Assembly: GCA_004564215.1 (NCBI GenBank)
Contig: CP024846.1
Coordinates: forward strand, 2,617,501-2,681,500
Direction of reading: 5' to 3'
DNA length: 64,000 nt
From: Beijerinckiaceae bacterium
GTDB taxonomy: Bacteria > Pseudomonadota > Alphaproteobacteria > Rhizobiales > Beijerinckiaceae
The notes under the pieces are model-generated. The model was not told the DNA's origin and did no database searches. It saw only the letters and a program-made list of their open reading frames with translations. The translations under genes were made by a program, and so were the position numbers. Of this stretch, positions 45,201-53,593 are shown in pieces; the first letter of the stretch is position 1, and each line of letters opens with the position of its first letter.

Positions 45201-45395
45201 ATGGCCTATAAGATTATCGCTTCACAATGCACGGGCTGTAGCATGTGCGAGTTCGAATGCCCCAATGCTGCGATCTCGATGAAGGGCGATACATTTGTCA
45301 TCGATCCCAAGAAATGCACCGAATGCGAAGGCCATTTCGACCGGCCGAAATGCGACGAAGTGTGTCCGGTTCCGAATACCTGCGTTCCAGCCTAA
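45201..45395 (+). CDS. fdxN: 2[4Fe-4S] ferredoxin FdxN (copy 1)
   Basis: The protein has 64 residues. The first cluster motif is [12 protein letters not shown], the second [18 protein letters not shown], where the loop of eight residues between the second and third Cys is typical of nif FdxN. Such ferredoxins reduce NifH or serve NifB. GGAGGGGGG precedes the ATG. A second copy follows nifB at 48590; the two are about 65% alike by eye. Confidence 0.95.
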   Translation: MAYKIIASQCTGCSMCEFECPNAAISMKGDTFVIDPKKCTECEGHFDRPKCDEVCPVPNTCVPA

Positions 45396-45629
45396 CGCCA
45401 GGTGCGCCGTTCCGAGGCTGTCAGGATAATTTATGGACGAACTGAGAGAGGCTCTTGATCGCCCTTTGCAGACAAAGACCGCGCCTGCGTGCAAATTTGT
45501 CGCGAACCCATCGAGCGCTTGTTCGGTCTTTGCCGTCCGTTTTTTCAACGAATAACGCGGCCGGACGCCAGTTGGCGGCGGTTCGCGGGTCACGTCTAAA
45601 GATGCCTCGCACCCCAAGGAACGGACTCC
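45396..45629. other. Gap between fdxN and nifT
   Basis: These 234 bases contain no convincing gene and no sigma-54 or NifA element with correct spacing. A GGCGG-rich segment near 45570 resembles a -24 box but is one base out of register. Confidence 0.4.
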
Positions 45630-45848
45630 ATGAAAGTAATGATTCGCCGCTCTCCCGAGACCGGTCTTTCGATTTATGTGCCGAAGAAAGATCTCGAGGA
45701 GCCGATTGTCGAATCCCAGTTTGAAACTCTTTGGGGAGGCTGGATTCGCATTGCGAATGGTTGGGTGCTCAATCTTCCCGAAATGGCGCCCGATACGCCT
45801 CTGCCCATAACCGTGAATGCGCGCAAAAGCGGCGAAGAGGAGTCCTGA
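45630..45848 (+). CDS. nifT: NifT/FixU family protein
   Basis: The protein has 72 residues. MKVMIRRSPETGLSIYVPKKDLEEPI and the WGGWIRIANGWVLNLPE segment are the NifT signature. The function is still unknown, although it is widespread in diazotrophs. It lies between fdxN and the SIR2-like gene and starts three bases before the latter in the same direction. Confidence 0.93.
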   Translation: MKVMIRRSPETGLSIYVPKKDLEEPIVESQFETLWGGWIRIANGWVLNLPEMAPDTPLPITVNARKSGEEES

Positions 45849-45851
45849 CGA

Positions 45852-46724
45852 ATGAATGCGCCAATCTCTCCGCCCGCCGAAATGTTGAAGCTGGCAGACG
45901 CGGAGGCTGAGCTTGCCGCTCTCGCCGCTCCCTTGCGCGCCGGCAAGATTGTTCCCTATCTTGGGCCAGCAATTTCCTTGCTCTCAAATCCTCAAGTTCC
46001 CATGACGCCGGAGGCGCTTGCGGAGTTCTTCGGGACCAAGGTCGCGCTGCCGCGCCGCGCCAGGGGCAATGCCTGGGCGTCGGCCCAGCATATTGAGAGT
46101 TTTAAGCATCGTTCCACCTTATCGGCCTTGATGGGCCAAGCCTTCGCTACGCCGGTCGAACCGACGCCTTTTCATCGCTATCTTGCGTCGCTCCACCTGC
46201 CGATGATCGTCGACACATGGTACGACGGAGCCATGCGCGCGGCGCTCGCCTCGGAAACCGGCTGGGGAGAAATCCAAGGGATTACGCGCGCCGGAATCGG
46301 TGAAAGCCGTTGGTATCGCTTTTATGACCCGGCAGGGGTTGAAACAGATCATACGGCGGCGGAAACATGGGCGACGCTTCTTTACAAGCCGCATGGCAGC
46401 GTTACGCCCGCGAAGAACTTCCTAATCTCGGATGCTGACTATGTCGAGGTTCTGACGGAGATTGACATCCAGACGCCCATCCCCGACATCGTGAAGGATC
46501 GACGCACGGAACGAAGCTTTCTGTTCATCGGCTGCCGTTTCCACGATCAGCTTCTGCGCACCTATGCGCGGCAGGTCGCCAAAAGATCGGCGGCGACGCG
46601 TTATGTTATCGTCGAACCAGATAGCCTGACCAAGAATGAGGTTCGCTTCTTTATCGCGCAAGGCTTGACGCCCATTGGAGTGCCGCTGGCCCGTGCGATA
46701 GAGATTCTGACCGAAGCAGCCTGA
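45852..46724 (+). CDS. SIR2-like protein of the nif island
   Basis: The protein has 290 residues. It has an [16 protein letters not shown] segment similar to the NAD-binding GAGxS region of SIR2-like proteins, [19 protein letters not shown], and [23 protein letters not shown], then [16 protein letters not shown]. The catalytic His of deacetylating sirtuins is in a YKPHGS context as in SIR2_2-type NADases. It follows nifT by four bases. A role in NAD handling or defence is possible; the nif operon position argues for a nitrogenase-linked role. A terminator follows. Confidence 0.72.
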   Translation: MNAPISPPAEMLKLADAEAELAALAAPLRAGKIVPYLGPAISLLSNPQVPMTPEALAEFFGTKVALPRRARGNAWASAQHIESFKHRSTLSALMGQAFATPVEPTPFHRYLASLHLPMIVDTWYDGAMRAALASETGWGEIQGITRAGIGESRWYRFYDPAGVETDHTAAETWATLLYKPHGSVTPAKNFLISDADYVEVLTEIDIQTPIPDIVKDRRTERSFLFIGCRFHDQLLRTYARQVAKRSAATRYVIVEPDSLTKNEVRFFIAQGLTPIGVPLARAIEILTEAA

Positions 46725-46748
46725 CCTTCCTCTTGTTGCTCATGTCGT

Positions 46749-46784
46749 ACAGCGCCGGGATCAAGACCGGCGCTGTTTGCTTTT
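46749..46784 (+). terminator. Rho-independent terminator after the SIR2-like gene
   Basis: ACAGCGCCGG pairs with CCGGCGCTGT around an 8-base loop, followed by TTGCTTTT. It closes the fdxN-nifT-SIR2 operon ahead of the nifB promoter. Confidence 0.85.
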
Positions 46785-46810
46785 ACTTGTTCTGCACTGG
46801 AACCTATGCT

Positions 46811-46864
46811 TGTCGCGTTTCCAACATACTCAAATATTGGTGCGAACATGTTCGCAAACCGACA
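46811..46864. promoter_or_regulatory. Two NifA sites upstream of nifB
   Basis: TGTCGCGTTTCCAACA (46811-46826) and TGTTCGCAAACCGACA (46849-46864) match TGT-N10-ACA, 94 and 56 bases before the -24 element. Their first bases are 38 apart. Confidence 0.85.
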
Positions 46865-46920
46865 GTCTCGATAGCCCGCTAAGTCATTGAACTCTCAGCA
46901 GGTTCAATAGGTCTTTAGAA

Positions 46921-46936
46921 TGGCACGCGAGTTGCT
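46921..46936 (+). promoter_or_regulatory. Sigma-54 promoter of the nifB operon
   Basis: TGGCACGCGAGTTGCT is a full consensus match, with about 33 bases of leader before nifB. Confidence 0.94.
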
Positions 46937-46980
46937 CCCTATACGCCAGATTTTGGAATATCGACGAGCGAGGAGCGGAC

Positions 46981-48549
46981 ATGCAAGCGCAAGCGCCAGC
47001 ACAGCACGAGGGGATGAATGTCGGGACCGTCGCCAACGTGGAAGATGTTTTGCAGAAAGTAGCGGAGCACAAAGGGTGCGGCACATCGGGCGGCAGCGGT
47101 AAGGCAAGTTGCGGATCGGCGGCAGGTCAAGGCGATCTTCCTACCGAAATCTGGGAAAAGGTTAAGAACCATCCCTGCTACAGCGAGGAAGCGCATCACC
47201 ACTACGCGCGCATGCATGTGGCCGTGGCTCCCGCCTGCAACATTCAATGCAATTACTGCAATCGCAAATATGATTGCGCCAATGAGTCTCGGCCGGGTGT
47301 GGTCAGCGAAAAGCTGACGCCCGAACAGGCCGCCAAGAAGGTGCTCGCCGTTGCATCGACCATCCCGCAGATGACGGTGCTTGGCATCGCCGGCCCCGGC
47401 GACCCGCTCGCCAATCCTGAAAAGACATTCAAGACCTTCGAACTGATCGCGAAGACTGCGCCGGACATCAAGCTGTGTCTGTCCACGAATGGCTTGGCGT
47501 TGCCGGATCATGTCGACACCATCGCCGGCTTCAACGTCGATCATGTCACCATCACCATCAATATGGTCGACCCCGAAATCGGCGCGAAGATCTATCCCTG
47601 GGTGTTTTGGAAACATAAACGCTACACCGGCGTGGAAGCCGCCAAGCTGCTGACCGACCGCCAGCTGCAAGGTCTGGAAATGCTGACCGAGCGCGGGATT
47701 CTCTGCAAGATCAATTCGGTCATGATCCCCGGCATCAATGACAAGCATCTTGTTGAGGTCAACAAAGCCGTCAAATCGCGCGGCGCGTTCCTCCACAACA
47801 TCATGCCGCTGATCTCGGCCGCCGAACATGGCACGGTGTTTGGCCTCAACGGACAGCGCGGTCCGACGGCGCAGGAGCTGAAGGCGCTCCAGGACAGCTG
47901 CGAAGGCGAGATGAACATGATGCGGCATTGCCGCCAATGCCGCGCGGACGCCGTCGGGCTTCTCGGCGAGGACCGCAGCGCGGAGTTCACGACCGACAAG
48001 ATCATGGCGATGGAGGTCAACTACGATCTCGACTCGCGCCAGGCCTACCAGGCAAAGGTCGAAGAGGAGCGGGTTGCCAAAGTTGCCGCGAAGCAGGAAG
48101 AGCTTGCGACACTTGCTGGTGAAATGAGCGACATCAAGCTTCTTGTTGCGGTGGCAACCAAGGGTTCGGGACTGATCAACGAGCACTTCGGCCATGCCAA
48201 GGAATTCCAGGTTTGGGAGCTTTCCACAGCCGGAGCAAAGTTTGTAGGTCACCGTCGCGTCGATCTGTATTGCCAGGGCGGCTATGGCGAAGAAGACAGC
48301 CTCGAGACGATCATTCGAGCCATCAACGATTGCCACGCCGTATTCGTGGCGAAGATCGGCGGGTGCCCGAAGAGCGATTTGATCAAGGCGGGGATCGAGC
48401 CGGTCGATCAATTTGCACACGAGTTTATCGAGAAGTCGGCGATCTCCTGGTTCAAGGCCTATCTTGACAAGGTGAACAGCGGCGAAATCGAGCACGTCGT
48501 GCGCGGCGATGCGGAAATTCGTCAAGGAGCGCTGACCGCGGCGGCCTAA
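46981..48549 (+). CDS. nifB: FeMo-co biosynthesis radical SAM protein NifB
   Basis: The protein has 522 residues. [18 protein letters not shown] near residues 81-98 has the radical-SAM CxxxCxxC and an extra NifB Cys. [16 protein letters not shown] is the GGE-like region. From about residue 385 a NifX-like domain follows ([23 protein letters not shown]). NifB makes NifB-co, the 8Fe core of FeMo-co. It heads a long operon reaching to at least 53493. Confidence 0.98.
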   Translation: MQAQAPAQHEGMNVGTVANVEDVLQKVAEHKGCGTSGGSGKASCGSAAGQGDLPTEIWEKVKNHPCYSEEAHHHYARMHVAVAPACNIQCNYCNRKYDCANESRPGVVSEKLTPEQAAKKVLAVASTIPQMTVLGIAGPGDPLANPEKTFKTFELIAKTAPDIKLCLSTNGLALPDHVDTIAGFNVDHVTITINMVDPEIGAKIYPWVFWKHKRYTGVEAAKLLTDRQLQGLEMLTERGILCKINSVMIPGINDKHLVEVNKAVKSRGAFLHNIMPLISAAEHGTVFGLNGQRGPTAQELKALQDSCEGEMNMMRHCRQCRADAVGLLGEDRSAEFTTDKIMAMEVNYDLDSRQAYQAKVEEERVAKVAAKQEELATLAGEMSDIKLLVAVATKGSGLINEHFGHAKEFQVWELSTAGAKFVGHRRVDLYCQGGYGEEDSLETIIRAINDCHAVFVAKIGGCPKSDLIKAGIEPVDQFAHEFIEKSAISWFKAYLDKVNSGEIEHVVRGDAEIRQGALTAAA

Positions 48550-48589
48550 TCCCTCGATCCCTCGAAGGTCCAGGTAATAGGAGCAACTT

Positions 48590-48814
48590 ATGACTTTGAA
48601 GATTATCGCCTCACAATGCACAAGTTGCTCGGCCTGCGAGGCCGAGTGTCCCAACGTCGCCATCTCGGAGAAGAACGGAACCTTTGTCATCAACCCGAAG
48701 AAGTGCACCGAATGTCTTGGGCACTTCGACAGCCCGCAATGCGCGGCTGTCTGTCCGGTCGATGACACCTGTGTGATCGACAACGCATACCCGCGATACC
48801 AATTGGCGGAATAG
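48590..48814 (+). CDS. fdxN: 2[4Fe-4S] ferredoxin FdxN (copy 2)
   Basis: The protein has 74 residues, with [12 protein letters not shown] and [18 protein letters not shown] cluster motifs. It lies directly after nifB, where FdxN supplies electrons for NifB. It has a longer C-terminal tail than copy 1 ([11 protein letters not shown]). GGAGC precedes the ATG. Confidence 0.95.
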   Translation: MTLKIIASQCTSCSACEAECPNVAISEKNGTFVINPKKCTECLGHFDSPQCAAVCPVDDTCVIDNAYPRYQLAE

Positions 48815-48825
48815 GGAGGTCCTGT

Positions 48826-49140
48826 ATGAGCTTTGAAATAACTCCGGCGGCGGAAAAATTCATTCGCCTTATGCTGCGCAGCGATGGCACCCAGGGTAGC
48901 GGCTTCCGGCTGGTTGTCAGCCCTGGCGGCTGCTCCGGGCTTGCCGCCGACATCAGCGTGTTGCAGGCGCCGGAGCCGGGAGACGCGATTGTCGAGCGCA
49001 ATGGCGTGAAGCTCTTTCTGCCAGCGGAGAGTCGGATTCTGCTGGACGGCGTGACCATCGATTTCGCGGATACGGCCTCGCAAACAGGGCTCGTGTTCCG
49101 CGATCCGAAGGCCACTTCATGCGGCTCGCACGGGCACTAG
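48826..49140 (+). CDS. IscA-like protein lacking the last ligand Cys
   Basis: The protein has 104 residues with an A-type carrier fold: FRLVVSPGGCSGLAADISVL (Cys near residue 36) and VKLFLPAESRILLDGVTIDFADT. The C-terminus reads ATSCGSHGH, so the usual CGC pair has become CGS and the third ligand Cys is replaced by Ser next to His residues. It may bind a cluster or iron differently from the copy at 34027. GGGAGG precedes the ATG. It follows fdxN in the nifB operon. Confidence 0.85.
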   Translation: MSFEITPAAEKFIRLMLRSDGTQGSGFRLVVSPGGCSGLAADISVLQAPEPGDAIVERNGVKLFLPAESRILLDGVTIDFADTASQTGLVFRDPKATSCGSHGH

Positions 49141-49154
49141 ATGGGGGAGCGTGC

Positions 49155-49697
49155 ATGACCGGCGCAGCCAGCGAAGGCAGGCCGCAGGCTCTACCGGTGG
49201 AGGACGCTATGCTTGCCGACGCTCTGTTGGGAGGCGGTCTGCCTCCCGAAGCAGAGCAGCACTTGTGGCAAGCAGGGGACTCCTATCACTTGGACGATGT
49301 CGCGGAGGGCCATCTCCGCGAAGCGCAGGCGCTTGCTCCAGGGCATGCGGCTGTGCTGATCGGCCTTTATCGTTTTTATTTTTACAAAGGGCGTCTGGGC
49401 GAGGCGCTGGACGTCGCAAAACTATGTCTGGAAAAGGCCGCGCACGACAATAATCTTTCGCCGGATTGGCGGGAGGTGAAGGCCGGCGATGCCTTGTTCA
49501 GCCGTTATGAGGAAATTCTTCCTCGGTTTTTTCTCTTCACTCTCAAGGGCTATGCCTATCTCCAAATGCGCCTCGGCAATTTGGACGAAGGCCATACCGC
49601 GATCCAAAAGCTGTTGGAGCTCGATCCCACCGACAAGGTCGGAGCCAAAGTCCTGCTCGAGGTTATTGAACGCATAGGGCAGGACAATGACGGATGA
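49155..49697 (+). CDS. TPR-repeat protein, nif-associated (copy 2)
   Basis: The protein has 180 residues. Helix pairs include EGHLREAQALAPGHAAVLIG, YKGRLGEALDVAKLCLEKA and LGNLDEGHTAIQKLLELDP. It resembles the 159-residue protein at 9775-10254 over most of its length. GGGAG precedes the ATG at 49155, inside a longer open frame. It overlaps the LRV gene by 11 bases. A chaperone-like scaffold role is inferred. Confidence 0.75.
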   Translation: MTGAASEGRPQALPVEDAMLADALLGGGLPPEAEQHLWQAGDSYHLDDVAEGHLREAQALAPGHAAVLIGLYRFYFYKGRLGEALDVAKLCLEKAAHDNNLSPDWREVKAGDALFSRYEEILPRFFLFTLKGYAYLQMRLGNLDEGHTAIQKLLELDPTDKVGAKVLLEVIERIGQDNDG

Positions 49698-50460
49698 TAT
49701 CGACGAAGCCTTGGATTGGCTGGGGAATGAGGTCGACTGCGCTTCCTGTTCTCATTTGGCGATGCGGAACGCGGGACGTTGCGAACTGAAGCATGCATGC
49801 GTCAACGACCGTTATGCGCGACGGATCGATCGTTTCTTCAATTGGAATCCAGAGGTTGCGAATTCCTATGTCACGCACCCGCATTTCGAGGTGCGGGCGA
49901 TCGCGGCGAAGCACGCGGACATTTTTCTGTTGCCGCCGCTTCTGGATGACCCGGAAGAGGCCGTCAGATGGAACGCCGCCCGGCGCTTGCCGAAGCGCTA
50001 CAATTTGCGTCTGCGCACGGATCCGCATCGCGAAGTTCGCATTCGGGTTGTCTCGCTTTTGGAGGATTCGGACCTCATCCCGATGATGACGGACTCCGAT
50101 TATTACGTCCGGCTGGTGATTGCACGGCGCGTGACGCCGGCACTCCTGGTTCGGATGATTTTCGATGAGGAGGCGGAAGTTCGGCGGGTGGTCGCGCGCC
50201 GCATTCAGCAGGCTTGGCTGTTGCAAATGGCCGCCGATTCTGACGCGACCGTCAGACTGGAGGTCGCGCAACGGCTGGCCCCGGATCTGTTGCCGCGGCT
50301 GCGTCACGATGCGGACTGGCGCGTGCGTTACGAGGTCGCGAGCCGAGTCCCTCTATCCAAGGTTGTTGAATTGTCGGACGATGATGATCTGCTGGTCCGG
50401 GAAATGGTGCAGTCTCGCCTTGTGGGTGAACAGGAAACGCTGAGGGGTATGCCGACATGA
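49687..50460 (+). CDS. LRV (leucine-rich repeat variant) protein with a 4Fe-4S cluster domain
   Basis: The protein has 257 residues. The N-terminal cluster has Cys at about 18, 21, 32 and 38 (CASC, GRC, KHAC), as in the Azotobacter LRV protein. Then come about seven repeats of roughly 24 residues with the R.xVAxR / L..L..D pattern (for example VRLVIARRVTPALLVRMIFDEEAE). The repeat solenoid suggests protein binding. It overlaps nifZ by four bases. It is a usual companion of nifB. Confidence 0.9.
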   Translation: MTDDIDEALDWLGNEVDCASCSHLAMRNAGRCELKHACVNDRYARRIDRFFNWNPEVANSYVTHPHFEVRAIAAKHADIFLLPPLLDDPEEAVRWNAARRLPKRYNLRLRTDPHREVRIRVVSLLEDSDLIPMMTDSDYYVRLVIARRVTPALLVRMIFDEEAEVRRVVARRIQQAWLLQMAADSDATVRLEVAQRLAPDLLPRLRHDADWRVRYEVASRVPLSKVVELSDDDDLLVREMVQSRLVGEQETLRGMPT

Positions 50461-50774
50461 GCAATATCGTTCGCGACAGTGATGTGGTTGAGATCAGTGA
50501 GCCGCCCTATTTCGGCTTCGGTGAAAAGGTGAAGGCAAAGCGTGTCATTCGCAACGATGGAACCTATGCCGGCAAGGAAATCGGCGAGATCTTGGCGAAG
50601 AAGGGCGAGGAAGGCTTCGTCGTCAGCATCGGCACGTTTCTGCAGCAGTTCTATATCTATGGCGTCGAATTCCTGGAAAGCGGCAATCGCGTGGGCATGA
50701 AGCGCAAGGAGCTTGAGCCGGCGAAACCGCGTGACGACGATGAGGACTTGCCGTTGCCGAAGGTGGCGTCGTGA
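50457..50774 (+). CDS. nifZ: NifZ family protein (copy 1)
   Basis: The protein has 105 residues. FGFGEKVKAKRVIRNDGTYAGKEIGEILAKKG (in part) and GFVVSIGTFLQQFYIYGVEFLESGNRVGMKRKEL (in part) are the NifZ signature. NifZ helps form the second P-cluster of the MoFe protein. The end is acidic and Pro-rich. It overlaps both the LRV gene and the second nifZ by four bases. Confidence 0.93.
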   Translation: MSNIVRDSDVVEISEPPYFGFGEKVKAKRVIRNDGTYAGKEIGEILAKKGEEGFVVSIGTFLQQFYIYGVEFLESGNRVGMKRKELEPAKPRDDDEDLPLPKVAS

Positions 50775-51010
50775 TTGAACCGAGGTTCCCAAAATATCAG
50801 TGGGGTCAGCGTGTGCGCGCCCTCCTTGATCTCCACAATGACGGCTCATATCCGGATTTCCCGGAAGAGGCGCTGCTGGTCAAAAATGGCGATGCGGGTG
50901 AGATTGTCCAGGTTGGGACACACACCGAGTCAAACACGCCAATCTATCTCGTTGAGTTCGCCGAACGTCTCGTCGTCGGTTGTCTGGAGGAAGAAATCTT
51001 ACCGCTTTAG
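50771..51010 (+). CDS. NifZ-like protein (copy 2)
   Basis: The protein has 79 residues. YQWGQRVRALLDLHNDGSYPDF and GEIVQVGTHTESNTPIYLVEFAERLVVGCLEEEI repeat the NifZ fold without its C-terminal tail. It is shorter and clearly diverged from copy 1, with which it overlaps by four bases. Tandem nifZ-type genes probably arose by duplication and may act as a pair. Confidence 0.85.
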   Translation: MIEPRFPKYQWGQRVRALLDLHNDGSYPDFPEEALLVKNGDAGEIVQVGTHTESNTPIYLVEFAERLVVGCLEEEILPL

Positions 51011-51024
51011 CGGAGATTGACGCC

Positions 51025-51384
51025 ATGGAAGCAGCGGCTCTCAGTGAAATAAAGGTGGGACAGTTTCCCCATCCCAACGATCTAGACCGCAAACGCATCG
51101 AGCGCGCGCTTCGGGCGCGCAAGCGATACCGCTACGTTCTGCCAAAAGTGCTCGCCGTCGCCAAGGGTTATCGAATCGAGAGCCCCTGTTGTTCGCGCAA
51201 CATCGACGCCGACGGCGGCATCATCGACGTCGCTTTGCTGCAATATGACGAACAGCAGAGCTCGTGGCAGCTTTATCGAAAGGATCATCGTAACGGGACA
51301 TGGGAACTCCACAGCACCGCTTTGCGGTTGCCGGAAGTGTTGGATCGGCTGAACACCGATCCCGAACGGAAATTCTGGCAGTAA
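51025..51384 (+). CDS. Probable DUF3024-type small protein
   Basis: The protein has 119 residues. RIERALRARKRYRYVLPKVLAVAKGYRIESPCCSRNIDADGG (in part) with a CC pair, then ALLQYDEQQSSWQLYRKDHRNGTWELHS; I think this is the DUF3024 family often found in nif operons, but cannot confirm. GGAGATTG precedes the ATG at 51025. It lies between nifZ and the DUF6129-like gene. Function unknown. Confidence 0.6.
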   Translation: MEAAALSEIKVGQFPHPNDLDRKRIERALRARKRYRYVLPKVLAVAKGYRIESPCCSRNIDADGGIIDVALLQYDEQQSSWQLYRKDHRNGTWELHSTALRLPEVLDRLNTDPERKFWQ

Positions 51385-51426
51385 AATTGCAACGGGTATT
51401 TGCTTGAAAAAAGTCAGAGTGGATTC

Positions 51427-51696
51427 ATGGCCTTGAGTGTCGATGATTTAACGGCGATAGATGCGTTGCTGGTGACGCCGGACCCCAATGCGAGTCCGTT
51501 CAGCGAATTGCGGCGCCGGCTTCCGCATCTCTCCTGGACCTGCTGCGATGCGACGGATGTGACCGAGGAGCCGTTTCGCGTTTACGAGCGGTTTGAAATC
51601 CATTTGGTGAACAGCGCCGATCACTGCGCCCAAATCACCTCGGATCCCGCGCGTGCCACGGGAATTGTTTTGGCACGACGGAGCGCTGTCGCATGA
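51427..51696 (+). CDS. Small nif-operon protein, DUF6129-like
   Basis: The protein has 89 residues. It has helical LSVDDLTAIDALLVTPDPNASPFSELRRRLPHLS (in part), then WTCCDATDVTEEPFRVYERFEIHLVNSADHCAQI. The Cys pair and one more Cys could bind metal. The DUF6129 label is from memory of nif operons and is uncertain. It overlaps the DegT-like gene by four bases. A TTG at 51400 is an alternative start. Confidence 0.5.
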   Translation: MALSVDDLTAIDALLVTPDPNASPFSELRRRLPHLSWTCCDATDVTEEPFRVYERFEIHLVNSADHCAQITSDPARATGIVLARRSAVA

Positions 51697-52904
51697 CAAA
51701 TCCGGATCTCGTGCAAGATGTTAACGACGAACTGAACGATCTTATCGGCGAGGAAGCGGACTCGTCGTTTATTCCGCTTTCCGATCCCGACATTACGACG
51801 GCCGAGCTTGAAGCTGTCGATCTTGTCATGCGCTCTCCGCGGCTGTCGACTGGACCGACCGTCGAGGCCTTTGAGCAAGCTTTCGCGGAATATGTCGGTC
51901 GCCAATATGCGGTCGCCGTGCCGAGCGGCACCATCGGTCTTCTGATTACGCTTCTCTCCTATGGCATCGGTCCCGGCCAGGAGGTGATTGCGTCGCCCTA
52001 TTCGTTCCGGGAAACCGCCCACGCGATCAGCCTGGCGGGTGCAAAGCCGGTGTTTGCGGACATCGATTATTGGGCCGGCACGCTGGTTCCCGAGAAGGTC
52101 GAAGCGCGGATCACGGAGAAGACGCGCGCCATTGTCGCCTGCAACAACAACGGGCATCCGGCGGCTTGGCCTGGCTTGCGCGCCGTTGCGAAGGCACACC
52201 GCCTGATCCTCATCGAGGACTCCACCGAAGCGATCGGCTCCAAATATCAAGGCGCGCTGGTTGGTACATTTGGCGATGCCGCGATTTTCGATTTTTCGCA
52301 GCCATCCCCGCTCACCTGCGGCGAGGGCGGCATGGTTGTGACCGATGATGTAGATGTCGCGGTGGCCTTGCGGCGGCATCGCTCGCATCGCCTTCAGGAA
52401 CGCTCTTCCGTTGTCGTCACCGCGACGGCGCCTTATCAGGCCGGGATGAGCAATCTTTCGGCCGCGCTTGGTCTGGCCCAGTTGAAGCGGCTCGACGAGA
52501 TCCTCGAGCGCCGCCGCCTCACCGAGCAGCTTTACTACGCCTATGTCCAATCCTTCGAGGGGATCAAGGACCCGTATGTGGCGCCCGATGTGACCGAAGT
52601 GAATTGGTTTTTATATCTCGTGCATCTGGGGACGCGATTTTCACGCTCGAGCCGGGACGCGATCATCGAAGATTTGCGAGTGGAACGGATCGAAGCCGCC
52701 GCTTATTGCACGCCGCTCCATTTGCAGCGGCATTATTTCGAGTTGGGCTATCGTCGGGGTGGCTATCTCGTGACCGAGAAAGTGGCGGATCGCGCGGTCG
52801 CATTGCCGTTCCATTCGCATCTCACGGAGCATCAGATCGAATTCATCGTCGCGACCATGAAGGACGCGTCGATCAATGTCGGCGCGGGGGCGGCGATTTA
52901 TTAA
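51693..52904 (+). CDS. DegT/DnrJ-family protein without the PLP lysine
   Basis: The protein has 403 residues with the aspartate-aminotransferase-like DegT fold: GPTVEAFEQAFAEYVGRQYAVAVPSGTIGL (in part), SPYSFRETAHAISLAGAKPVFADIDY, ILIEDSTEAIGSKY and MSNLSAALGLAQLKRL. At 201-213 the motif reads FDFSQPSPLTCGEGG; the residue equivalent to the catalytic Lys (FSFHxxKxxTxxEGG) is Ser205. It should not make a PLP aldimine. It is not near sugar genes, so a structural or sugar-binding-like role in the nif operon is possible. Confidence 0.85.
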   Translation: MTNPDLVQDVNDELNDLIGEEADSSFIPLSDPDITTAELEAVDLVMRSPRLSTGPTVEAFEQAFAEYVGRQYAVAVPSGTIGLLITLLSYGIGPGQEVIASPYSFRETAHAISLAGAKPVFADIDYWAGTLVPEKVEARITEKTRAIVACNNNGHPAAWPGLRAVAKAHRLILIEDSTEAIGSKYQGALVGTFGDAAIFDFSQPSPLTCGEGGMVVTDDVDVAVALRRHRSHRLQERSSVVVTATAPYQAGMSNLSAALGLAQLKRLDEILERRRLTEQLYYAYVQSFEGIKDPYVAPDVTEVNWFLYLVHLGTRFSRSSRDAIIEDLRVERIEAAAYCTPLHLQRHYFELGYRRGGYLVTEKVADRAVALPFHSHLTEHQIEFIVATMKDASINVGAGAAIY

Positions 52905-52951
52905 ACCAACCGAGTCGTGCAAACGACGTCAGAGAAACGAGGAATGTTTCA

Positions 52952-53260
52952 ATGTCATTGATTACGATTATGCCATCTGGAAAGACGATCGAAGCTGTGG
53001 AGGGAACGACGCTGCTTGTGGCGATCCTGGCAGCCGAAGAGGATCTCAATCACAAATGCGACGGCAATGCTTCATGCGGGACCTGTCATATCTTCGTGCA
53101 TGAAGGACGCAAGGGCGTGTCCAAGATCGCTCGCGAGGAAAACGAGAAGCTCGATTCCATTGTTGGCGTGGGCTCGAAATCGCGGCTCGCCTGTCAGGCC
53201 AAAGTGCTGGGCACGGAGAATATCAAGGTCGAGCTGTTAGGCTTTGGCTCCGGTATGTAG
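52952..53260 (+). CDS. Plant-type [2Fe-2S] ferredoxin
   Basis: The protein has 102 residues. KCDGNASCGTCHIFV holds three cluster Cys and LACQAKVLGTENIKVEL the fourth, as in adrenodoxin/ISC-type ferredoxins. It may donate electrons to the nif redox proteins or to assembly. CGAGGA lies before the ATG. It follows the DegT-like gene and precedes a 71-residue hypothetical gene, both in the nifB operon. Confidence 0.9.
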   Translation: MSLITIMPSGKTIEAVEGTTLLVAILAAEEDLNHKCDGNASCGTCHIFVHEGRKGVSKIAREENEKLDSIVGVGSKSRLACQAKVLGTENIKVELLGFGSGM

Positions 53261-53277
53261 AGTGTTGGGAGGCAGAG

Positions 53278-53493
53278 ATGGATTCGGCAAAAGTTATGAT
53301 TCATGTGCGCTTCGCGCCGAACGGCACCGTCGTCGAGATCAGCGAACGGCCGCCGGCGTTGAGCCCGCAGGATTGGTTCAATTGCTTAAGCGACAATGCT
53401 GGCAATGAGTATCAGCCACTCTCGGGTGGACGCGGCGTGTTTCGCCTGACGCGGACCGTAGTCGATACGCTGAGAACGGCGAACGCAGCGTAA
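53278..53493 (+). CDS. Hypothetical nif-operon protein, 71 aa
   Basis: I do not recognise this protein. It has VMIHVRFAPNGTVVEISERPPALSPQDWF, then a YQPLSGGRGVFRLTRTVVDTL end; one Cys. It resembles other short basic proteins at the end of nifB operons, with an N-terminal half like NifT in length only. GGGAGGCAG precedes the ATG. A GC-rich hairpin follows. Confidence 0.6.
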   Translation: MDSAKVMIHVRFAPNGTVVEISERPPALSPQDWFNCLSDNAGNEYQPLSGGRGVFRLTRTVVDTLRTANAA

Positions 53494-53520
53494 GCGCGCC
53501 GAGGGAAGGTGGTGAGGAGA

Positions 53521-53552
53521 GCGCCCCGGCGCATAGGATGCGCAAGGGGCGC
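53521..53552. terminator. GC-rich hairpin between convergent operons
   Basis: GCGCCCC pairs with GGGGCGC, with an inner GCGCA-TAGGA-TGCGC stem. There is no T-run. It lies between the end of the nifB operon and the convergent small gene and may slow transcription from both sides. Confidence 0.5.
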
Positions 53553-53593
53553 TTGCGCCTCAAGTCCACCCGCAGAGCGGCTTATAGTTTGTA

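Noticed and set aside
46939-49083. A 714-codon open frame on the minus strand opposite nifB, fdxN and iscA
   Set aside because: It is an antisense shadow of high-GC genes; no motif or ribosome site supports it.
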